DNA of 58,823 nt from Actinomycetes bacterium (GTDB taxonomy: Bacteria > Actinomycetota > Coriobacteriia > Coriobacteriales > Eggerthellaceae), in assembly GCA_023460315.1 (NCBI GenBank), contig JAEWQO010000122.1, forward strand, positions 1-58,823. The letters are read 5' to 3'. The notes beneath the pieces were generated by a model, which saw only the letters and a list, made by a program, of their open reading frames with translations, did no database searches and had not been told where the DNA came from. Below are positions 37,431 through 45,780 of this stretch, piece by piece. Position 1 is the first letter of the stretch; every line of letters starts with the position of its first letter. The position numbers and the translations under genes were made by a program.

Positions 37431-39830
37431 ATGGATGAAGAAGGAGTGCACGACATGGTAGAAGAAGACGAGTTTTACAAGACGGCCGCAGTCGTCCCGT
37501 TGGATACGCTTGCCGATGCGAACGATATCGGCAAGCCTTGGCGTTACGAGGACGAGGGCATGACGGTCACCCGCTCGTGTCCCTGGTCGCCTCCAGGATG
37601 CCACCCGGTTGGGTGCGGCATCAAGCTGTATGTGAATGAGGAAGGCCGTTTGGTCAGGGTCGAAGGTGACGAGAACCATCCCGTCACCCAAGGACGCCTG
37701 TGTCCGCGGTGCATCGCGCTGAAGGACTACGTCTACAACCCAGCCCGCGTCATCCATCCGATGAGGCGTGACCCCCGCGATCGCGGCAAGGCCGACAAGT
37801 GGGTGGAAATATCGTGGGATGAAGCATTCGACCTGTTGAAAAGGGAATATGATCGCATCGTCTCCGCGTACGGACGCGAGAGCATCGTGACGTTCGCCGG
37901 CACCGGCCGCGAGGGCGGCACGATGAGCTTGTATCCCTCCATGGTGTTCGGCACGCCGAACTACTGCTATACCCAGTCGGGATACGCGTGCTATACGCCG
38001 CGCCTCGCTGCCGTCGCGTACATCACCGGCTGCACCTACCCGGAGTGGGATTACGCAGGGGCTCTGCCCGGTCGCTGGGACGACCCGCGGTACGACCTGA
38101 CCGAGGTGATCGTGCTTTGGGGCAAGCAGCCGCTCGATTCCAACCCCGACGGTTTCTTTGGGCATGCCGTCATCGACGCCCTGCGTCGCGGGACCCGTCT
38201 CATCAACATGGATCCGCGAGTCAACTGGCTTTCCACCCGGTCGGACATCCATCTGCAGCTGCGTGCGGGCACCGATACCGCCATGGGCATGGCATGGCTG
38301 AACATCATCATCAACGAGGGTCTCTACGACCATGATTTCGTCGAGTATTGGTGCTATGGGTTTGAGCAGCTGGCCGAACGTGTGCAGGAGATGCCTCCCG
38401 AGAAGGCTGCCGACATCTGCCAGGTCCCCGTCGAGAAGATCTATGCGGCCGCCCGTATGTATGCCAATGCGAAACCAGCCGCCATCATGTGGGGCCTCGC
38501 GGTCGATCAGAAAACCGACGGCATGCAGAACGGCCAATGCATCATCGCCCTACAGGCCATCACGGGCAACCTCGATCGGCCTGGCGGGCAACTGCTTCCG
38601 GGCGCCGGCGCGGGGCACAACGAGCTGGGATTCGGTTTCGCGCAAGGCGTCGGGGACGAGCTGATGCAGAAGATGATCGGGTTGGACGAGTACCCGGCAT
38701 ACTGCAACATGATCCTCAATTCTCAGGCCGATCTCATGCTTAAGACGCTCGAGACGGGCGAGCCCTATCCGATGAAGATGGGCTTCTATATGGGGAACAA
38801 TCTCATGACCTGTACGTCGATGGAACCCAAGCGTTGGCACGACGCTATCGTCAAATCGCTTGAGTTCTGCGTCGCGGCAGACACGTTCATGAACGCCTCC
38901 ATCGAGTCAAGCTGCGACCTGTTCCTCCCCATCGCCTCGGTCGCTGAGCGCGATGGCACCGTGTTTACCCATTACGCTCCCTGCACGGTGACGGCGGGCT
39001 TCATGCATAAGGCCATCGAGGTGGGTGAGTGCTACTACTCGGATATGGAGTTGGCCTATGAGATGGGGAAGCACCTGCGTCCCGAGCTGTTTGAACAATG
39101 GGCCAACTCCCATGAGCTCGTCGAGCATTTTCGTCTGGGCGTCCAGGAGCACGGTGAATACTTCGACAAGGTGTCCCAGTGCGTCGTCGCCCAGGTGCCC
39201 ATCGACTATTACAAATACGAAAAGGGGCTGCTGCGTCCTGACGGACAGCCCGGTTTCGCGACGCCGACCGGACGTGTGGAGTTGTGGTCCACCGCCTTCC
39301 AGCAGTTTGGCGACGATCCGCTTCCGTATTATATCGAGCCAGAATTCGGGCCGGTCAACTCTCCGGATCTGATGAAAGAGTACCCGTTCATCCTCACGAC
39401 GGGAGCTCGCACCTCCGCCTTCTTCCATTCCGAGCATCGACAGATTGCGTATCTACGCGAGCTGCATCCGAACCCTATCGTCGAGATCAATCCTGCCGTC
39501 GCCGCACGGTTGGGTATCGTCGATGGCCAATGGGTCAGGATATGGAATCAGTTTGGGGAGTGTTTTGAAAAGGCGTGTGTCTCTCCAATCGTCGACGAGA
39601 AGACCGTCCACGCGGAGCATGCATGGTGGTTCCCAGAAGAAGACGGCAACGAGCCGAACCTCTATGGGAACTGGCGTTCCAACATCAACAATCTCCTTCC
39701 CAATTTCCATTTCGGCAAGCTGGGCTTCGGTGCCCCGAACAAGTGCTTGATCTGCAATATCGAGCCTGCGTCGGAAAGCTACGACACCGATATGGCGACG
39801 GTCTGGGAAAAATTCGGAAAGCTGGTGTGA
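37431..39830 (+). CDS. Cytoplasmic molybdopterin oxidoreductase 2 (dehydroxylase/transhydroxylase-like)
   Basis: A 799-residue paralogue of the enzyme at 34641, with the same unusual cluster motif (C50-x6-C57-x4-C62-x28-C91 in WSPPGCHPVGCG), GTGREGG, LWGKQPL, NMDPRVNW, AGTDTAMGMAWL and the C-terminal AWWFPEE. No Tat signal. Starts at 37431 (GGGGAG) or 37455 (AAGGAG) are both plausible. The similarity over the full length, with separate ferredoxins, marks an ancient tandem duplication; differences in the middle domain suggest different substrates or a two-step pathway (inference). Confidence 0.88.
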   Translation: MDEEGVHDMVEEDEFYKTAAVVPLDTLADANDIGKPWRYEDEGMTVTRSCPWSPPGCHPVGCGIKLYVNEEGRLVRVEGDENHPVTQGRLCPRCIALKDYVYNPARVIHPMRRDPRDRGKADKWVEISWDEAFDLLKREYDRIVSAYGRESIVTFAGTGREGGTMSLYPSMVFGTPNYCYTQSGYACYTPRLAAVAYITGCTYPEWDYAGALPGRWDDPRYDLTEVIVLWGKQPLDSNPDGFFGHAVIDALRRGTRLINMDPRVNWLSTRSDIHLQLRAGTDTAMGMAWLNIIINEGLYDHDFVEYWCYGFEQLAERVQEMPPEKAADICQVPVEKIYAAARMYANAKPAAIMWGLAVDQKTDGMQNGQCIIALQAITGNLDRPGGQLLPGAGAGHNELGFGFAQGVGDELMQKMIGLDEYPAYCNMILNSQADLMLKTLETGEPYPMKMGFYMGNNLMTCTSMEPKRWHDAIVKSLEFCVAADTFMNASIESSCDLFLPIASVAERDGTVFTHYAPCTVTAGFMHKAIEVGECYYSDMELAYEMGKHLRPELFEQWANSHELVEHFRLGVQEHGEYFDKVSQCVVAQVPIDYYKYEKGLLRPDGQPGFATPTGRVELWSTAFQQFGDDPLPYYIEPEFGPVNSPDLMKEYPFILTTGARTSAFFHSEHRQIAYLRELHPNPIVEINPAVAARLGIVDGQWVRIWNQFGECFEKACVSPIVDEKTVHAEHAWWFPEEDGNEPNLYGNWRSNINNLLPNFHFGKLGFGAPNKCLICNIEPASESYDTDMATVWEKFGKLV

Positions 39831-39832
39831 CG

Positions 39833-40345
39833 ATGGCTACGTATGGACTTCTGATAGATTACGAATTCTGCACCCATTGCGGGTCATGCGAGGTGTCCTG
39901 CAAGGAAGAGCACGGCTATCCCGTCGGACAGTGGGGGATCAGGGTCCTCGGCGACGGTCCTTGGAAGATGGACGATGATAACTGGAATTGGAATTGGTAT
40001 CCGGTTCTCACCGACCTGTGTGACCTGTGCGCCGACCGTGCTTCCAAGGGCAAGGAGCCGATCTGCGTGCATCATTGCCTTGCCAACGTCATCTCGTATG
40101 GCACGGTGGAGGATCTGTCGAAGAAACTCGACGACAAGGGGAAGCAGTTCCTGATGGTTCCTACGTACAAACCCCGTGAGGCGCGAGGTGCGTTCATGCA
40201 CGATCCGCACAAGGGCGAGCATGAGGCGGCGCATATCGAGGTCGAGGCGACGGGCAAGGCGACCTTTGGCGCGCACCGGCACGATGCCAAGGTGGGAGAG
40301 ATCGACGAAGCCGATGAGCTCGAGGAGATCGAGAAACTGAATTGA
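39833..40345 (+). CDS. Ferredoxin partner of Moco enzyme 2 with His/acidic tail
   Basis: A 170-residue Fe-S protein. Residues 1-110 match the 36972 gene (CTHCGSCEVSC, GQWGIRV-GDGPW, CDLCADR, CVHHCLA), but the last Cys of the paralogue (AGC) is replaced by Asn (ANV). It carries an extra tail of about 50 residues rich in His, Glu and Asp (HDPHKGEHEAAH, ADELEEIEKLN) that could bind metal or mediate docking. It starts 3 bases after the Moco gene's stop. Confidence 0.92.
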   Translation: MATYGLLIDYEFCTHCGSCEVSCKEEHGYPVGQWGIRVLGDGPWKMDDDNWNWNWYPVLTDLCDLCADRASKGKEPICVHHCLANVISYGTVEDLSKKLDDKGKQFLMVPTYKPREARGAFMHDPHKGEHEAAHIEVEATGKATFGAHRHDAKVGEIDEADELEEIEKLN

Positions 40346-40391
40346 GCGCGACCGGCCAGGGGCATAGCTCCTGGCCGGTCATGCTCGGTGG
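40346..40391. terminator. GC-rich hairpin without U-tract after the Moco operon
   Basis: GACCGGCCAGG (40350-40360) pairs perfectly with CCTGGCCGGTC (40370-40380); GAGC/GCTC extend the stem past a 2-base internal loop. It shares the core GCGACCGGCC with the hairpin at 12896-12934. It probably limits read-through into the isomerase gene. Confidence 0.5.
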
Positions 40392-40416
40392 CACGTGAGC
40401 ATGAAGGAGATCGCAT

Positions 40417-40851
40417 ATGGAACACAGAGACAGAATTGGCAGGACGGCCTACATCCGATATCGAGGCGGAGCCCAGGGGGTCGATCTGGTCGATGATCGT
40501 TCAAGTGGCGAGCCTCTGTCTGTCGTCATAGGAAACGGTCGCGTTCCACCGGGAGTGGAAGAGGCACTTTACGACATGGAGGTAGGCGAAAGCCGCACCA
40601 TCGAGGTCCCAAGCGAGAAGGGCTACGGGGCCTATAACGTCAACGCCGTCCAATGGTATCCCCGCAGCATCCTCGATAAGGGATACGAGCTCAGGATAGG
40701 GTCCGTGGTGGTTTGGAACAATCCCGAGGATCGGGTCCAGCGGCCCGGGAGGGTGGTGGAAGAAACGAAGGATGCCGTCAAGATCGATCTCAACCATCCT
40801 TTCGCGGGGAAAACCCTCGAATATCTGATCGAGCTCGTGAGGCTCGTCTAG
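40417..40851 (+). CDS. SlyD-like FKBP-type peptidyl-prolyl isomerase
   Basis: A 144-residue SlyD-type protein, paralogous to the one at 28324: flap region KGYGAYNVNAVQWYPRS, closing KIDLNHPFAGKTLEYLIELV. The first FKBP strand is divergent (YRGGAQGVDLVDD) and lacks the usual G-x2-FD motif, so isomerase activity is uncertain. AAGGAG precedes the ATG. Its place right behind the tandem Moco operon suggests a folding or cofactor-insertion helper for those enzymes, replacing the TorD chaperone absent here. Confidence 0.85.
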   Translation: MEHRDRIGRTAYIRYRGGAQGVDLVDDRSSGEPLSVVIGNGRVPPGVEEALYDMEVGESRTIEVPSEKGYGAYNVNAVQWYPRSILDKGYELRIGSVVVWNNPEDRVQRPGRVVEETKDAVKIDLNHPFAGKTLEYLIELVRLV

Positions 40852-40863
40852 GGAGGGCCTTCC

Positions 40864-41043
40864 ATGTGCTATCCCTGCACGCGCTGTGGCGGCTGCGGCA
40901 AATTCAAGAAGGGCAGCCCTCTGTACACGCCGGCTCCCGAGCTGCCGTGTCTGAAATGCGGCGGCAAGGTCGATCTGAAGACAGGCATCTGCTCCTCATG
41001 CGGCATGGTCGCCTTTGCGCCCCCCGGGGCAAGGAGACGATAA
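40864..41043 (+). CDS. Small zinc-ribbon protein
   Basis: A 59-residue protein beginning MCYPCTRCGGCG, with further knuckles CLKCGG and CSSCGM and a basic tail (PPGARRR). There are nine Cys, enough for two zinc sites. GGGAGGG lies upstream of the ATG and the gene follows the isomerase by 12 bases. With the zinc-ribbon protein at 34248 it brackets the Moco operon. Function unknown. Confidence 0.75.
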   Translation: MCYPCTRCGGCGKFKKGSPLYTPAPELPCLKCGGKVDLKTGICSSCGMVAFAPPGARRR

Positions 41044-41140
41044 GATGCGTGTCTTTGCTTGACTATTGCACGATTTCCCTCGTCTTTCTCAGCTCAGAAG
41101 GGACTTTCCCGGTTGCGCAGGGATATGGTACCGTGGGGGC

Positions 41141-41629
41141 ATGGAAAAAAGAGATGTTCTACCGAATGAAGCAGACCCATCAGATTCCGTGACGGAGAAG
41201 TCAATCGCGTTCACGGCGATGAGTTGGGCGTTCGTGATTGCCTGGGCGGGTTTTATCTTCTTCATGTCGTCGAACACGGGAACCGGTCTTAACGAGGGTC
41301 TCGGTGTGGCGTCGGAGGTCTACCGGGTCATGAAAGATGTCCAGGCTCAGTTGCTCGGCCCTGGCGTGGACGCGCTTTCTCCCTTGGCACACTTCTTGGA
41401 ATATGCCGTTTTTGGATTCCTGTGGACCAACGCGCTGCGCTGTCACGTTCCCCTGCGACAAGCTTGTCTCATAGCGATCATCTGCACGGGCCTGTATGGT
41501 GCAACGGACGAATTCCATCAGTTGTTCGTGCCCGGACGGATGTGTGATCCCCTCGATTGGGTCGTGGACGTTTTGGGCGGCGCACTCGGCGTGGGCATTG
41601 CCTATTGGCTCATCAAGAAGGCGAAGTGA
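41141..41629 (+). CDS. VanZ-like membrane protein
   Basis: A 162-residue membrane protein with VanZ-family features: FFMSSNTGTG, SPLAHFLEYAVFG, and GATDEFHQLFVPGRMCDPLDWVVDVLGG. VanZ relatives are small integral membrane proteins, one of which gives low teicoplanin resistance; most have no defined role. The start at 41141 has only a weak site (GTGGGGG). Confidence 0.88.
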   Translation: MEKRDVLPNEADPSDSVTEKSIAFTAMSWAFVIAWAGFIFFMSSNTGTGLNEGLGVASEVYRVMKDVQAQLLGPGVDALSPLAHFLEYAVFGFLWTNALRCHVPLRQACLIAIICTGLYGATDEFHQLFVPGRMCDPLDWVVDVLGGALGVGIAYWLIKKAK

Positions 41630-41756
41630 ACACAGCAGTCAAAGCGGGATTGCTCAAACGGCGATGAAGGAGATCGCTGGCGCGAGCGAGGCGACTGTTG
41701 GAAGCTTGAGGGTTTCAGAAAAACCGGTCAGGCGTTTCGCGTCGAGGATTGCGAGG

Positions 41757-42023
41757 CTATTCGTCACCTGGGCTGGCCATCAGCTGTTCGGGCGTGGTTT
41801 CCAGAGCATCGGCCATACGAACGATGACGGATAGCCGTGGGTCCGCAGTGCCGCTCTCGATACGGTCAAGAAAAGGTCGTCCAATGCCAACCATCAGCGC
41901 AAACGTTTTCTTCTTGATGCGCGCCTGAGTGCGCAGGCGCTTGACGTTCGCACCGACTGCGTAGGACAACCTTGTGTCAAGGGGTTCATGCCCCTCAGAG
42001 TACTTTTTCGCCAAATCATTCAT
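41757..42023 (-). CDS. XRE-family helix-turn-helix protein
   Basis: An 88-residue protein with a HTH_3 domain over residues 27-82 (VKRLRTQARIKKKTFALMVG, then FLDRIESGTADPRLSVIVRMADAL). The ATG at 42023 lacks a strong site; the frame is open upstream. Small stand-alone XRE proteins usually repress their own promoter; the GTCGGAA repeats just upstream are a candidate operator. Confidence 0.8.
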   Translation of the reverse strand: MNDLAKKYSEGHEPLDTRLSYAVGANVKRLRTQARIKKKTFALMVGIGRPFLDRIESGTADPRLSVIVRMADALETTPEQLMASPGDE

Positions 42024-42063
42024 GGCGTATAGGCTACCCTCATTTGACAATGAGCAGGTAATC

Positions 42064-42148
42064 GTCGGAATACGTTTCTCTATATTTCCGACAAAAGACC
42101 CCAGGAAAATCCCCCAATCAACGCGGGAAAAGGGATTGGTCGGAATTG
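42064..42148. promoter_or_regulatory. GTCGGAA repeats upstream of the XRE gene
   Basis: GTCGGAA (42064-42070) and TTCCGAC (42086-42092) form a perfect inverted repeat with a 15-base spacer. A third copy in direct orientation, GTCGGAATTG, is at 42139-42148. The cluster is 40-125 bases before the XRE start. Confidence 0.4.
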
Positions 42149-42467
42149 CTGCGTCGATGCAAGTGAGCAAAGGAAAACGATTCAGCTGAACGGTGCATAT
42201 GTGGGTATTATCCAATGCCTTTGGCTATTGTGTGGCGTTTGTTCTTCAGATGATACAATGCCATAGATATTGGTGTGCCTTTATGCATGAGGCTTTGCAA
42301 AGCAGCTTGGCTGCAATGTTGGTCGAATGACGGAAGCACGCAGCATGGCACTGCGAAAGCGCGGGATCTGATTGCGAGACGCTGCCGGGTCGCTGCAAGG
42401 CGTTTTGGCCCCTCGTATCGGACACGCCCGACGGGGCGGATGCATGCCAGATCTGTGAGGAGACTGT
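42149..42467. other. Intergenic region before the LytR-CpsA-Psr gene
   Basis: No convincing gene. TGATACAAT at about 42250 could be a -10 element of the downstream gene, without a clear -35. GTGAGGAG at the end is the ribosome site. Confidence 0.35.
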
Positions 42468-43865
42468 ATGGCATCAAGAAACTCTCGGTCGAGCCGGTCT
42501 GCTGCTCGCTCATCCCGCACGCCGCAATCGGCGCGCGCGGTACGCACGGTAAAAGCTGCTCAGTCTGGTCGTATTGCCTCACGGCATGAGGCGGGGCAGT
42601 TCTCTTCAGGCGGCAGTCACACCCGGGGTCGATCATCTGGCTATCGGGCCGCTTATCCTTCCGGGAGTCAAGGCCGTACGGCAAATGGCTCATTTTCACG
42701 TCAGGTGTCGACGAATCAATACTCACGAAACAGCCCCTCGTATTCCCGTGCGTCCTCGAAGAGGATGAGCCGTGGAAAAAAGGTTGCCCTTGGAGTTCTT
42801 GCCGCTTTCATCGTTGCCATCGTCGGCGTCGGCACGGCATCGGCTCTGTACATCAACTCCATCAACCAGGAGATCACCACGGGAGACAAGAGCCAAGAAG
42901 AGCTCGATGCCATCCAGGATGTCCTCGCTCCCAAAACCAGCTTCACCGAACCTTTCTATCTGATGCTTATCGGCTCCGACCGTCGCGATGACGATTCGTC
43001 CGCAGGTGCGCGTTCGGACACGAACATTGTCGTGCGCGTCGATCCTACTCAAAACCTCGTCACCATGGTGTCCATTCCTCGCGACACCAAGATAACCATC
43101 GATGGCTATGGGGAGAACAAGTTTAACGCTGCCTACAACTACGGCGGCGTGGCATCGACCGTTCAGGAAGCAAACCAGCTGCTCGGGGTTGAGATATCGC
43201 ATTATGCCGAAGTCAACTTCGATGAGCTTGTGGGCTTGGTGGATGCCGTGGGAGGAGTGGACGTCACCGTCGATGAGCGTATCGACGATACGGATGCCGA
43301 TGGCTCCACGGACAACCCCAATGCCCAGCACATCGTCATAGAGGCAGGAGAGCAGCACCTTGATGGCACGCAGGCACTCGTGTTTGCCCGCAGCCGAGCC
43401 TATGTCGATGGCGACTTCACCCGTACCGCGAACCAACGAAAGCTCATCACGGCGCTGGTCAACAAGGTGCTGGCTCTGCCAGTCACAGAACTGCCGAGTG
43501 TCATACAGAGCGCTGCAAAGTGCGTGACCACCGACCTTTCGGTCACCGACATCATCAGCCTGGCGCAGCAGTTCCAAGAGGGAGGGGATCTGACGGTCTA
43601 TTCGGCCATGGTGCCGTCAACGACGGGCTACGAGGGCGGTATCTCCTACGTGTTCACCGATGAGACCTCTCTCAAGAAGATGATGACGCTGGTCGAGGCG
43701 GGCGAAGATCCGAGCGGTATCGTCGCTTCGTCGGATGCCTATTCAAGCAGCTCCAGCTCGAGTGACTCATCGAGTGGATCAAGCTCCGGCTATTACGACA
43801 GTAGTGGCAGCTCAGGCAGTTTAGGCGGCGGCTCTGGCGGCTACAGCTCGTCGTACGGATCATGA
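42468..43865 (+). CDS. LytR-CpsA-Psr family cell-wall ligase
   Basis: A 465-residue protein: a Ser/Arg-rich basic cytoplasmic N terminus of about 100 residues, one membrane helix (about 105-127), then the LCP domain with LMLIGSDRRDDD, SIPRDTKI, KFNAAYNYGG, GGVDVTVDERIDD and ARSRAYVDGDFTRTANQRK. These are the phosphate- and polyprenyl-binding residues of ligases that attach secondary polymers to peptidoglycan. A Ser/Gly-rich low-complexity tail (about the last 40 residues) follows. The long disordered N terminus is unusual but common in actinobacteria. Confidence 0.92.
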   Translation: MASRNSRSSRSAARSSRTPQSARAVRTVKAAQSGRIASRHEAGQFSSGGSHTRGRSSGYRAAYPSGSQGRTANGSFSRQVSTNQYSRNSPSYSRASSKRMSRGKKVALGVLAAFIVAIVGVGTASALYINSINQEITTGDKSQEELDAIQDVLAPKTSFTEPFYLMLIGSDRRDDDSSAGARSDTNIVVRVDPTQNLVTMVSIPRDTKITIDGYGENKFNAAYNYGGVASTVQEANQLLGVEISHYAEVNFDELVGLVDAVGGVDVTVDERIDDTDADGSTDNPNAQHIVIEAGEQHLDGTQALVFARSRAYVDGDFTRTANQRKLITALVNKVLALPVTELPSVIQSAAKCVTTDLSVTDIISLAQQFQEGGDLTVYSAMVPSTTGYEGGISYVFTDETSLKKMMTLVEAGEDPSGIVASSDAYSSSSSSSDSSSGSSSGYYDSSGSSGSLGGGSGGYSSSYGS

Positions 43866-43883
43866 GTCCAAGAATTCTAATCT

Positions 43884-43921
43884 GAGCCGGCGCCATGCAT
43901 CTCAATGACGTCGGCTCTTTG
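43884..43921 (+). terminator. Terminator-like hairpin after the LCP gene
   Basis: GAGCCG (43884-43889) pairs with CGGCTC (43912-43917), followed by TTTGT. A second hairpin, CCGGTGTCGG/CCGACACCGG, at 43973-44002 lies next to the convergent galE stop. Confidence 0.55.
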
Positions 43922-44011
43922 TCTGGCGCTCCGTCGGTGCAGGCGGGTGCGGTGACGGCTTGGGAGGTTCTGCCGGTGTCGGAGGGAACTGCCCGACACC
44001 GGTGAAGCAGG

Positions 44012-45142
44012 CTATGAGGTAGCGTACCCGTTCGGATTTTTCGACTGCCAGCGCCAGCTGTCCTGACACATGCGATCCAGATCATACTGGGCGGTCCACC
44101 CCAGTTCGTCATGGGCCTTGTCACACGCGGCGTAGTTGACGGCAATGTCGCCTGCGCGGCGCGGTTTGATCTCGTAGGGCAGCTCTTTGCCGCAGGCGCG
44201 TTCGAACGCATGCACCACGTCTAAGACGCTTGATCCTGTTCCAGTGCCCAGATTGAAAATGCCGACTCCACGGCGCGAGCCATCTTCTGCCGGGTGTCCG
44301 GAAATTGATCCCAACCCACGAGGTTCCCCGGTTCCCACCTTGCCGCCCATCCAATCCAGCGCTTTCACATGCCCGCACGCCAGATCGACCACGTGGATGT
44401 AGTCTCTCACTCCCGTTCCATCGGGCGTGTCGTAGTCATCGCCGAACACGCCGACGCGTTCCAGCTTGCCGACGGCAACTTGGGCGACGTAAGGCAACAG
44501 GTTGTTCGGAATGCCCTTGGGATCCTCTCCAATCAACCCGCTTTCATGTGCTCCGATGGGGTTAAAATAGCGCAGCAGCACGACGTTCCATTCGTTGTCG
44601 CCGATGTAGAGGTCGGTCAGCATCTGCTCCAGCATGCTTTTTGTCTGGCCATAGGGGTTCGTCGCTTCGTGCTTCGGGCAATCTTCCGTGATGGGAACGA
44701 ATTCGGGTTCGCCATAGACGGTCGCGCTTGAAGAGAAGACGATATTTTTCACCTGGTGATTTCGGGCGACATCGCACAGTGCGAGCGTTCCGGCAATATT
44801 GTTCCAATAATATTCAAGCGGCTTCTGCACGCTCTCTCCCACGGCCTTGAAACCGGCGAAATGAATGATGACGTCTATGTCGTTCTCTTGAAAGATGAGG
44901 TCGAGTGCCTCACGGTCCAGAACACTTGCCTGGTAAAATCTCAGACGGTCGTCGTTGACGCCGGTGATATGCCTGACACGGTCGAGGGCCGTCTCGCTCG
45001 AATTGCTGAGATCGTCCACGACGACGACACGATACCCCTCGTCAAGCAGCTCCACGCAAGTATGGCTGCCGATGAATCCTGCACCACCTGTGACAAGCAC
45101 GCACGTCTCGTTATGTGTCTTCGCAAGGCCCTTGTTTGACAT
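44012..45142 (-). CDS. galE: UDP-glucose 4-epimerase
   Basis: A 376-residue short-chain dehydrogenase-type epimerase. NAD-binding VTGGAGFIGSHTC near residue 15, DDLSNSSETALDRV, HFAGFKAVGESVQKPLEYY, the catalytic S-x-Y-x3-K region (SSSATVYG, then NPYGQTKSMLEQ) and LLRYFNPIGAHESGLIGEDP are all present. About 20 residues (GSISGHPAEDGSRRG) are inserted between GEPRGL and GVGIFNLG compared with typical 335-350-residue GalE. GAGGAG precedes the ATG. It makes UDP-galactose for surface polysaccharide, in keeping with the LCP and phosphoglucomutase genes nearby. Confidence 0.96.
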   Translation of the reverse strand: MSNKGLAKTHNETCVLVTGGAGFIGSHTCVELLDEGYRVVVVDDLSNSSETALDRVRHITGVNDDRLRFYQASVLDREALDLIFQENDIDVIIHFAGFKAVGESVQKPLEYYWNNIAGTLALCDVARNHQVKNIVFSSSATVYGEPEFVPITEDCPKHEATNPYGQTKSMLEQMLTDLYIGDNEWNVVLLRYFNPIGAHESGLIGEDPKGIPNNLLPYVAQVAVGKLERVGVFGDDYDTPDGTGVRDYIHVVDLACGHVKALDWMGGKVGTGEPRGLGSISGHPAEDGSRRGVGIFNLGTGTGSSVLDVVHAFERACGKELPYEIKPRRAGDIAVNYAACDKAHDELGWTAQYDLDRMCQDSWRWQSKNPNGYATS

Positions 45143-45523
45143 GTCGCTCCTCTCTCGATGAAAACACCGCCTCAGACGGGTATGAGGCAGATCTTGTTGC
45201 GCTGTTCGGGCGTTCCCCCGGACTAGGGAATTCGCTGCTGGCGATCTGAATTCCGCCAGCAGCATGGTAACAGCTTGTGCGCTGCTGGCGCGAGACACCT
45301 CCAAAGGAACATGTGCGGTGCCCTCCTCTTGGCGCTGGTTTGGGCGAAATTGTTCTCGCAGTTTTTCGAGATGTCGCTACCTCACCCGCCTTGTCTCCCC
45401 GTTTCGCCAACGTGCGCTGGTTGCCGTGTTTCACCCCCGCGCTTTGCCCTCTATCGTTGCGACGCTTCCTTTTTCGTTGCGCCCATCAAAAAGGGAGAGC
45501 ATGATGCTTTTCGAAGTTTATTC
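45143..45523. other. Intergenic region upstream of galE, no gene recognised
   Basis: Frames here carry no motif and have no ribosome sites. It must contain the galE promoter on the minus strand; none stands out by eye. Confidence 0.35.
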
Positions 45524-45552
45524 TTGACAAAGGATAAAAAGGGAAGTACTAT
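45524..45552 (+). promoter_or_regulatory. Strong sigma-70-type promoter
   Basis: TTGACA (45524-45529), a 17-base spacer and TACTAT (45547-45552): near-consensus. Transcription should start near 45559, and a terminator lies only about 50 bases downstream of that, at 45607. Confidence 0.65.
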
Positions 45553-45558
45553 GGCCTT

Positions 45559-45646
45559 GTCGAAATGATCAATCGACACCAACAGTTCTCCTCGTTTCAC
45601 TCGTCCAGACCAAGGCCGCATCCCCCTGCGGCCTTGGTCTGTTTTA
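45559..45646 (+). ncRNA. Candidate small RNA or attenuated leader
   Basis: The strong promoter at 45524 and the strong intrinsic terminator at 45607-45646 define a transcript of about 90 nt that carries no conserved reading frame. It contains TTCTCCTC, complementary to a ribosome-binding site, in its single-stranded part, a typical seed of a base-pairing sRNA. Alternatively it is the attenuated leader of the phosphoglucomutase gene, which starts 280 bases further on. A 5-codon frame (ATGGCCTTGTCGAAATGA) at 45551 overlaps the -10 element and is probably chance. Confidence 0.5.
45607..45646 (+). terminator. Strong rho-independent terminator
   Basis: A perfect 14-bp stem AGACCAAGGCCGCA/TGCGGCCTTGGTCT with a 6-base loop is followed by GTTTTA. 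There is no gene directly upstream on this strand. Confidence 0.85.
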
Positions 45647-45780
45647 TGCTCACGGGCCTTCTCTCCCTTCCCGCATCGCTTTCCTGGTCGATGGGTTTTT
45701 GCCGCCTTCTTGTTTTCCCAGCCTCTGCCGGTTGACGACAGAGCGGCTTATTTGTTGTTTTGCGTGCGTTTGCGGCGGAA

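Noticed and set aside
35859..38537. Long minus-strand frames opposite the Moco genes (about 400 residues each)
   Set aside because: GC-rich mirror frames of strong plus-strand genes; no ribosome sites, motifs or sensible composition. The same holds for 8294-9790 and 10238-11440.
45551..45568. Five-codon leader peptide MALSK
   Set aside because: Its ATG overlaps the -10 element of the promoter, so it could not be on that transcript.
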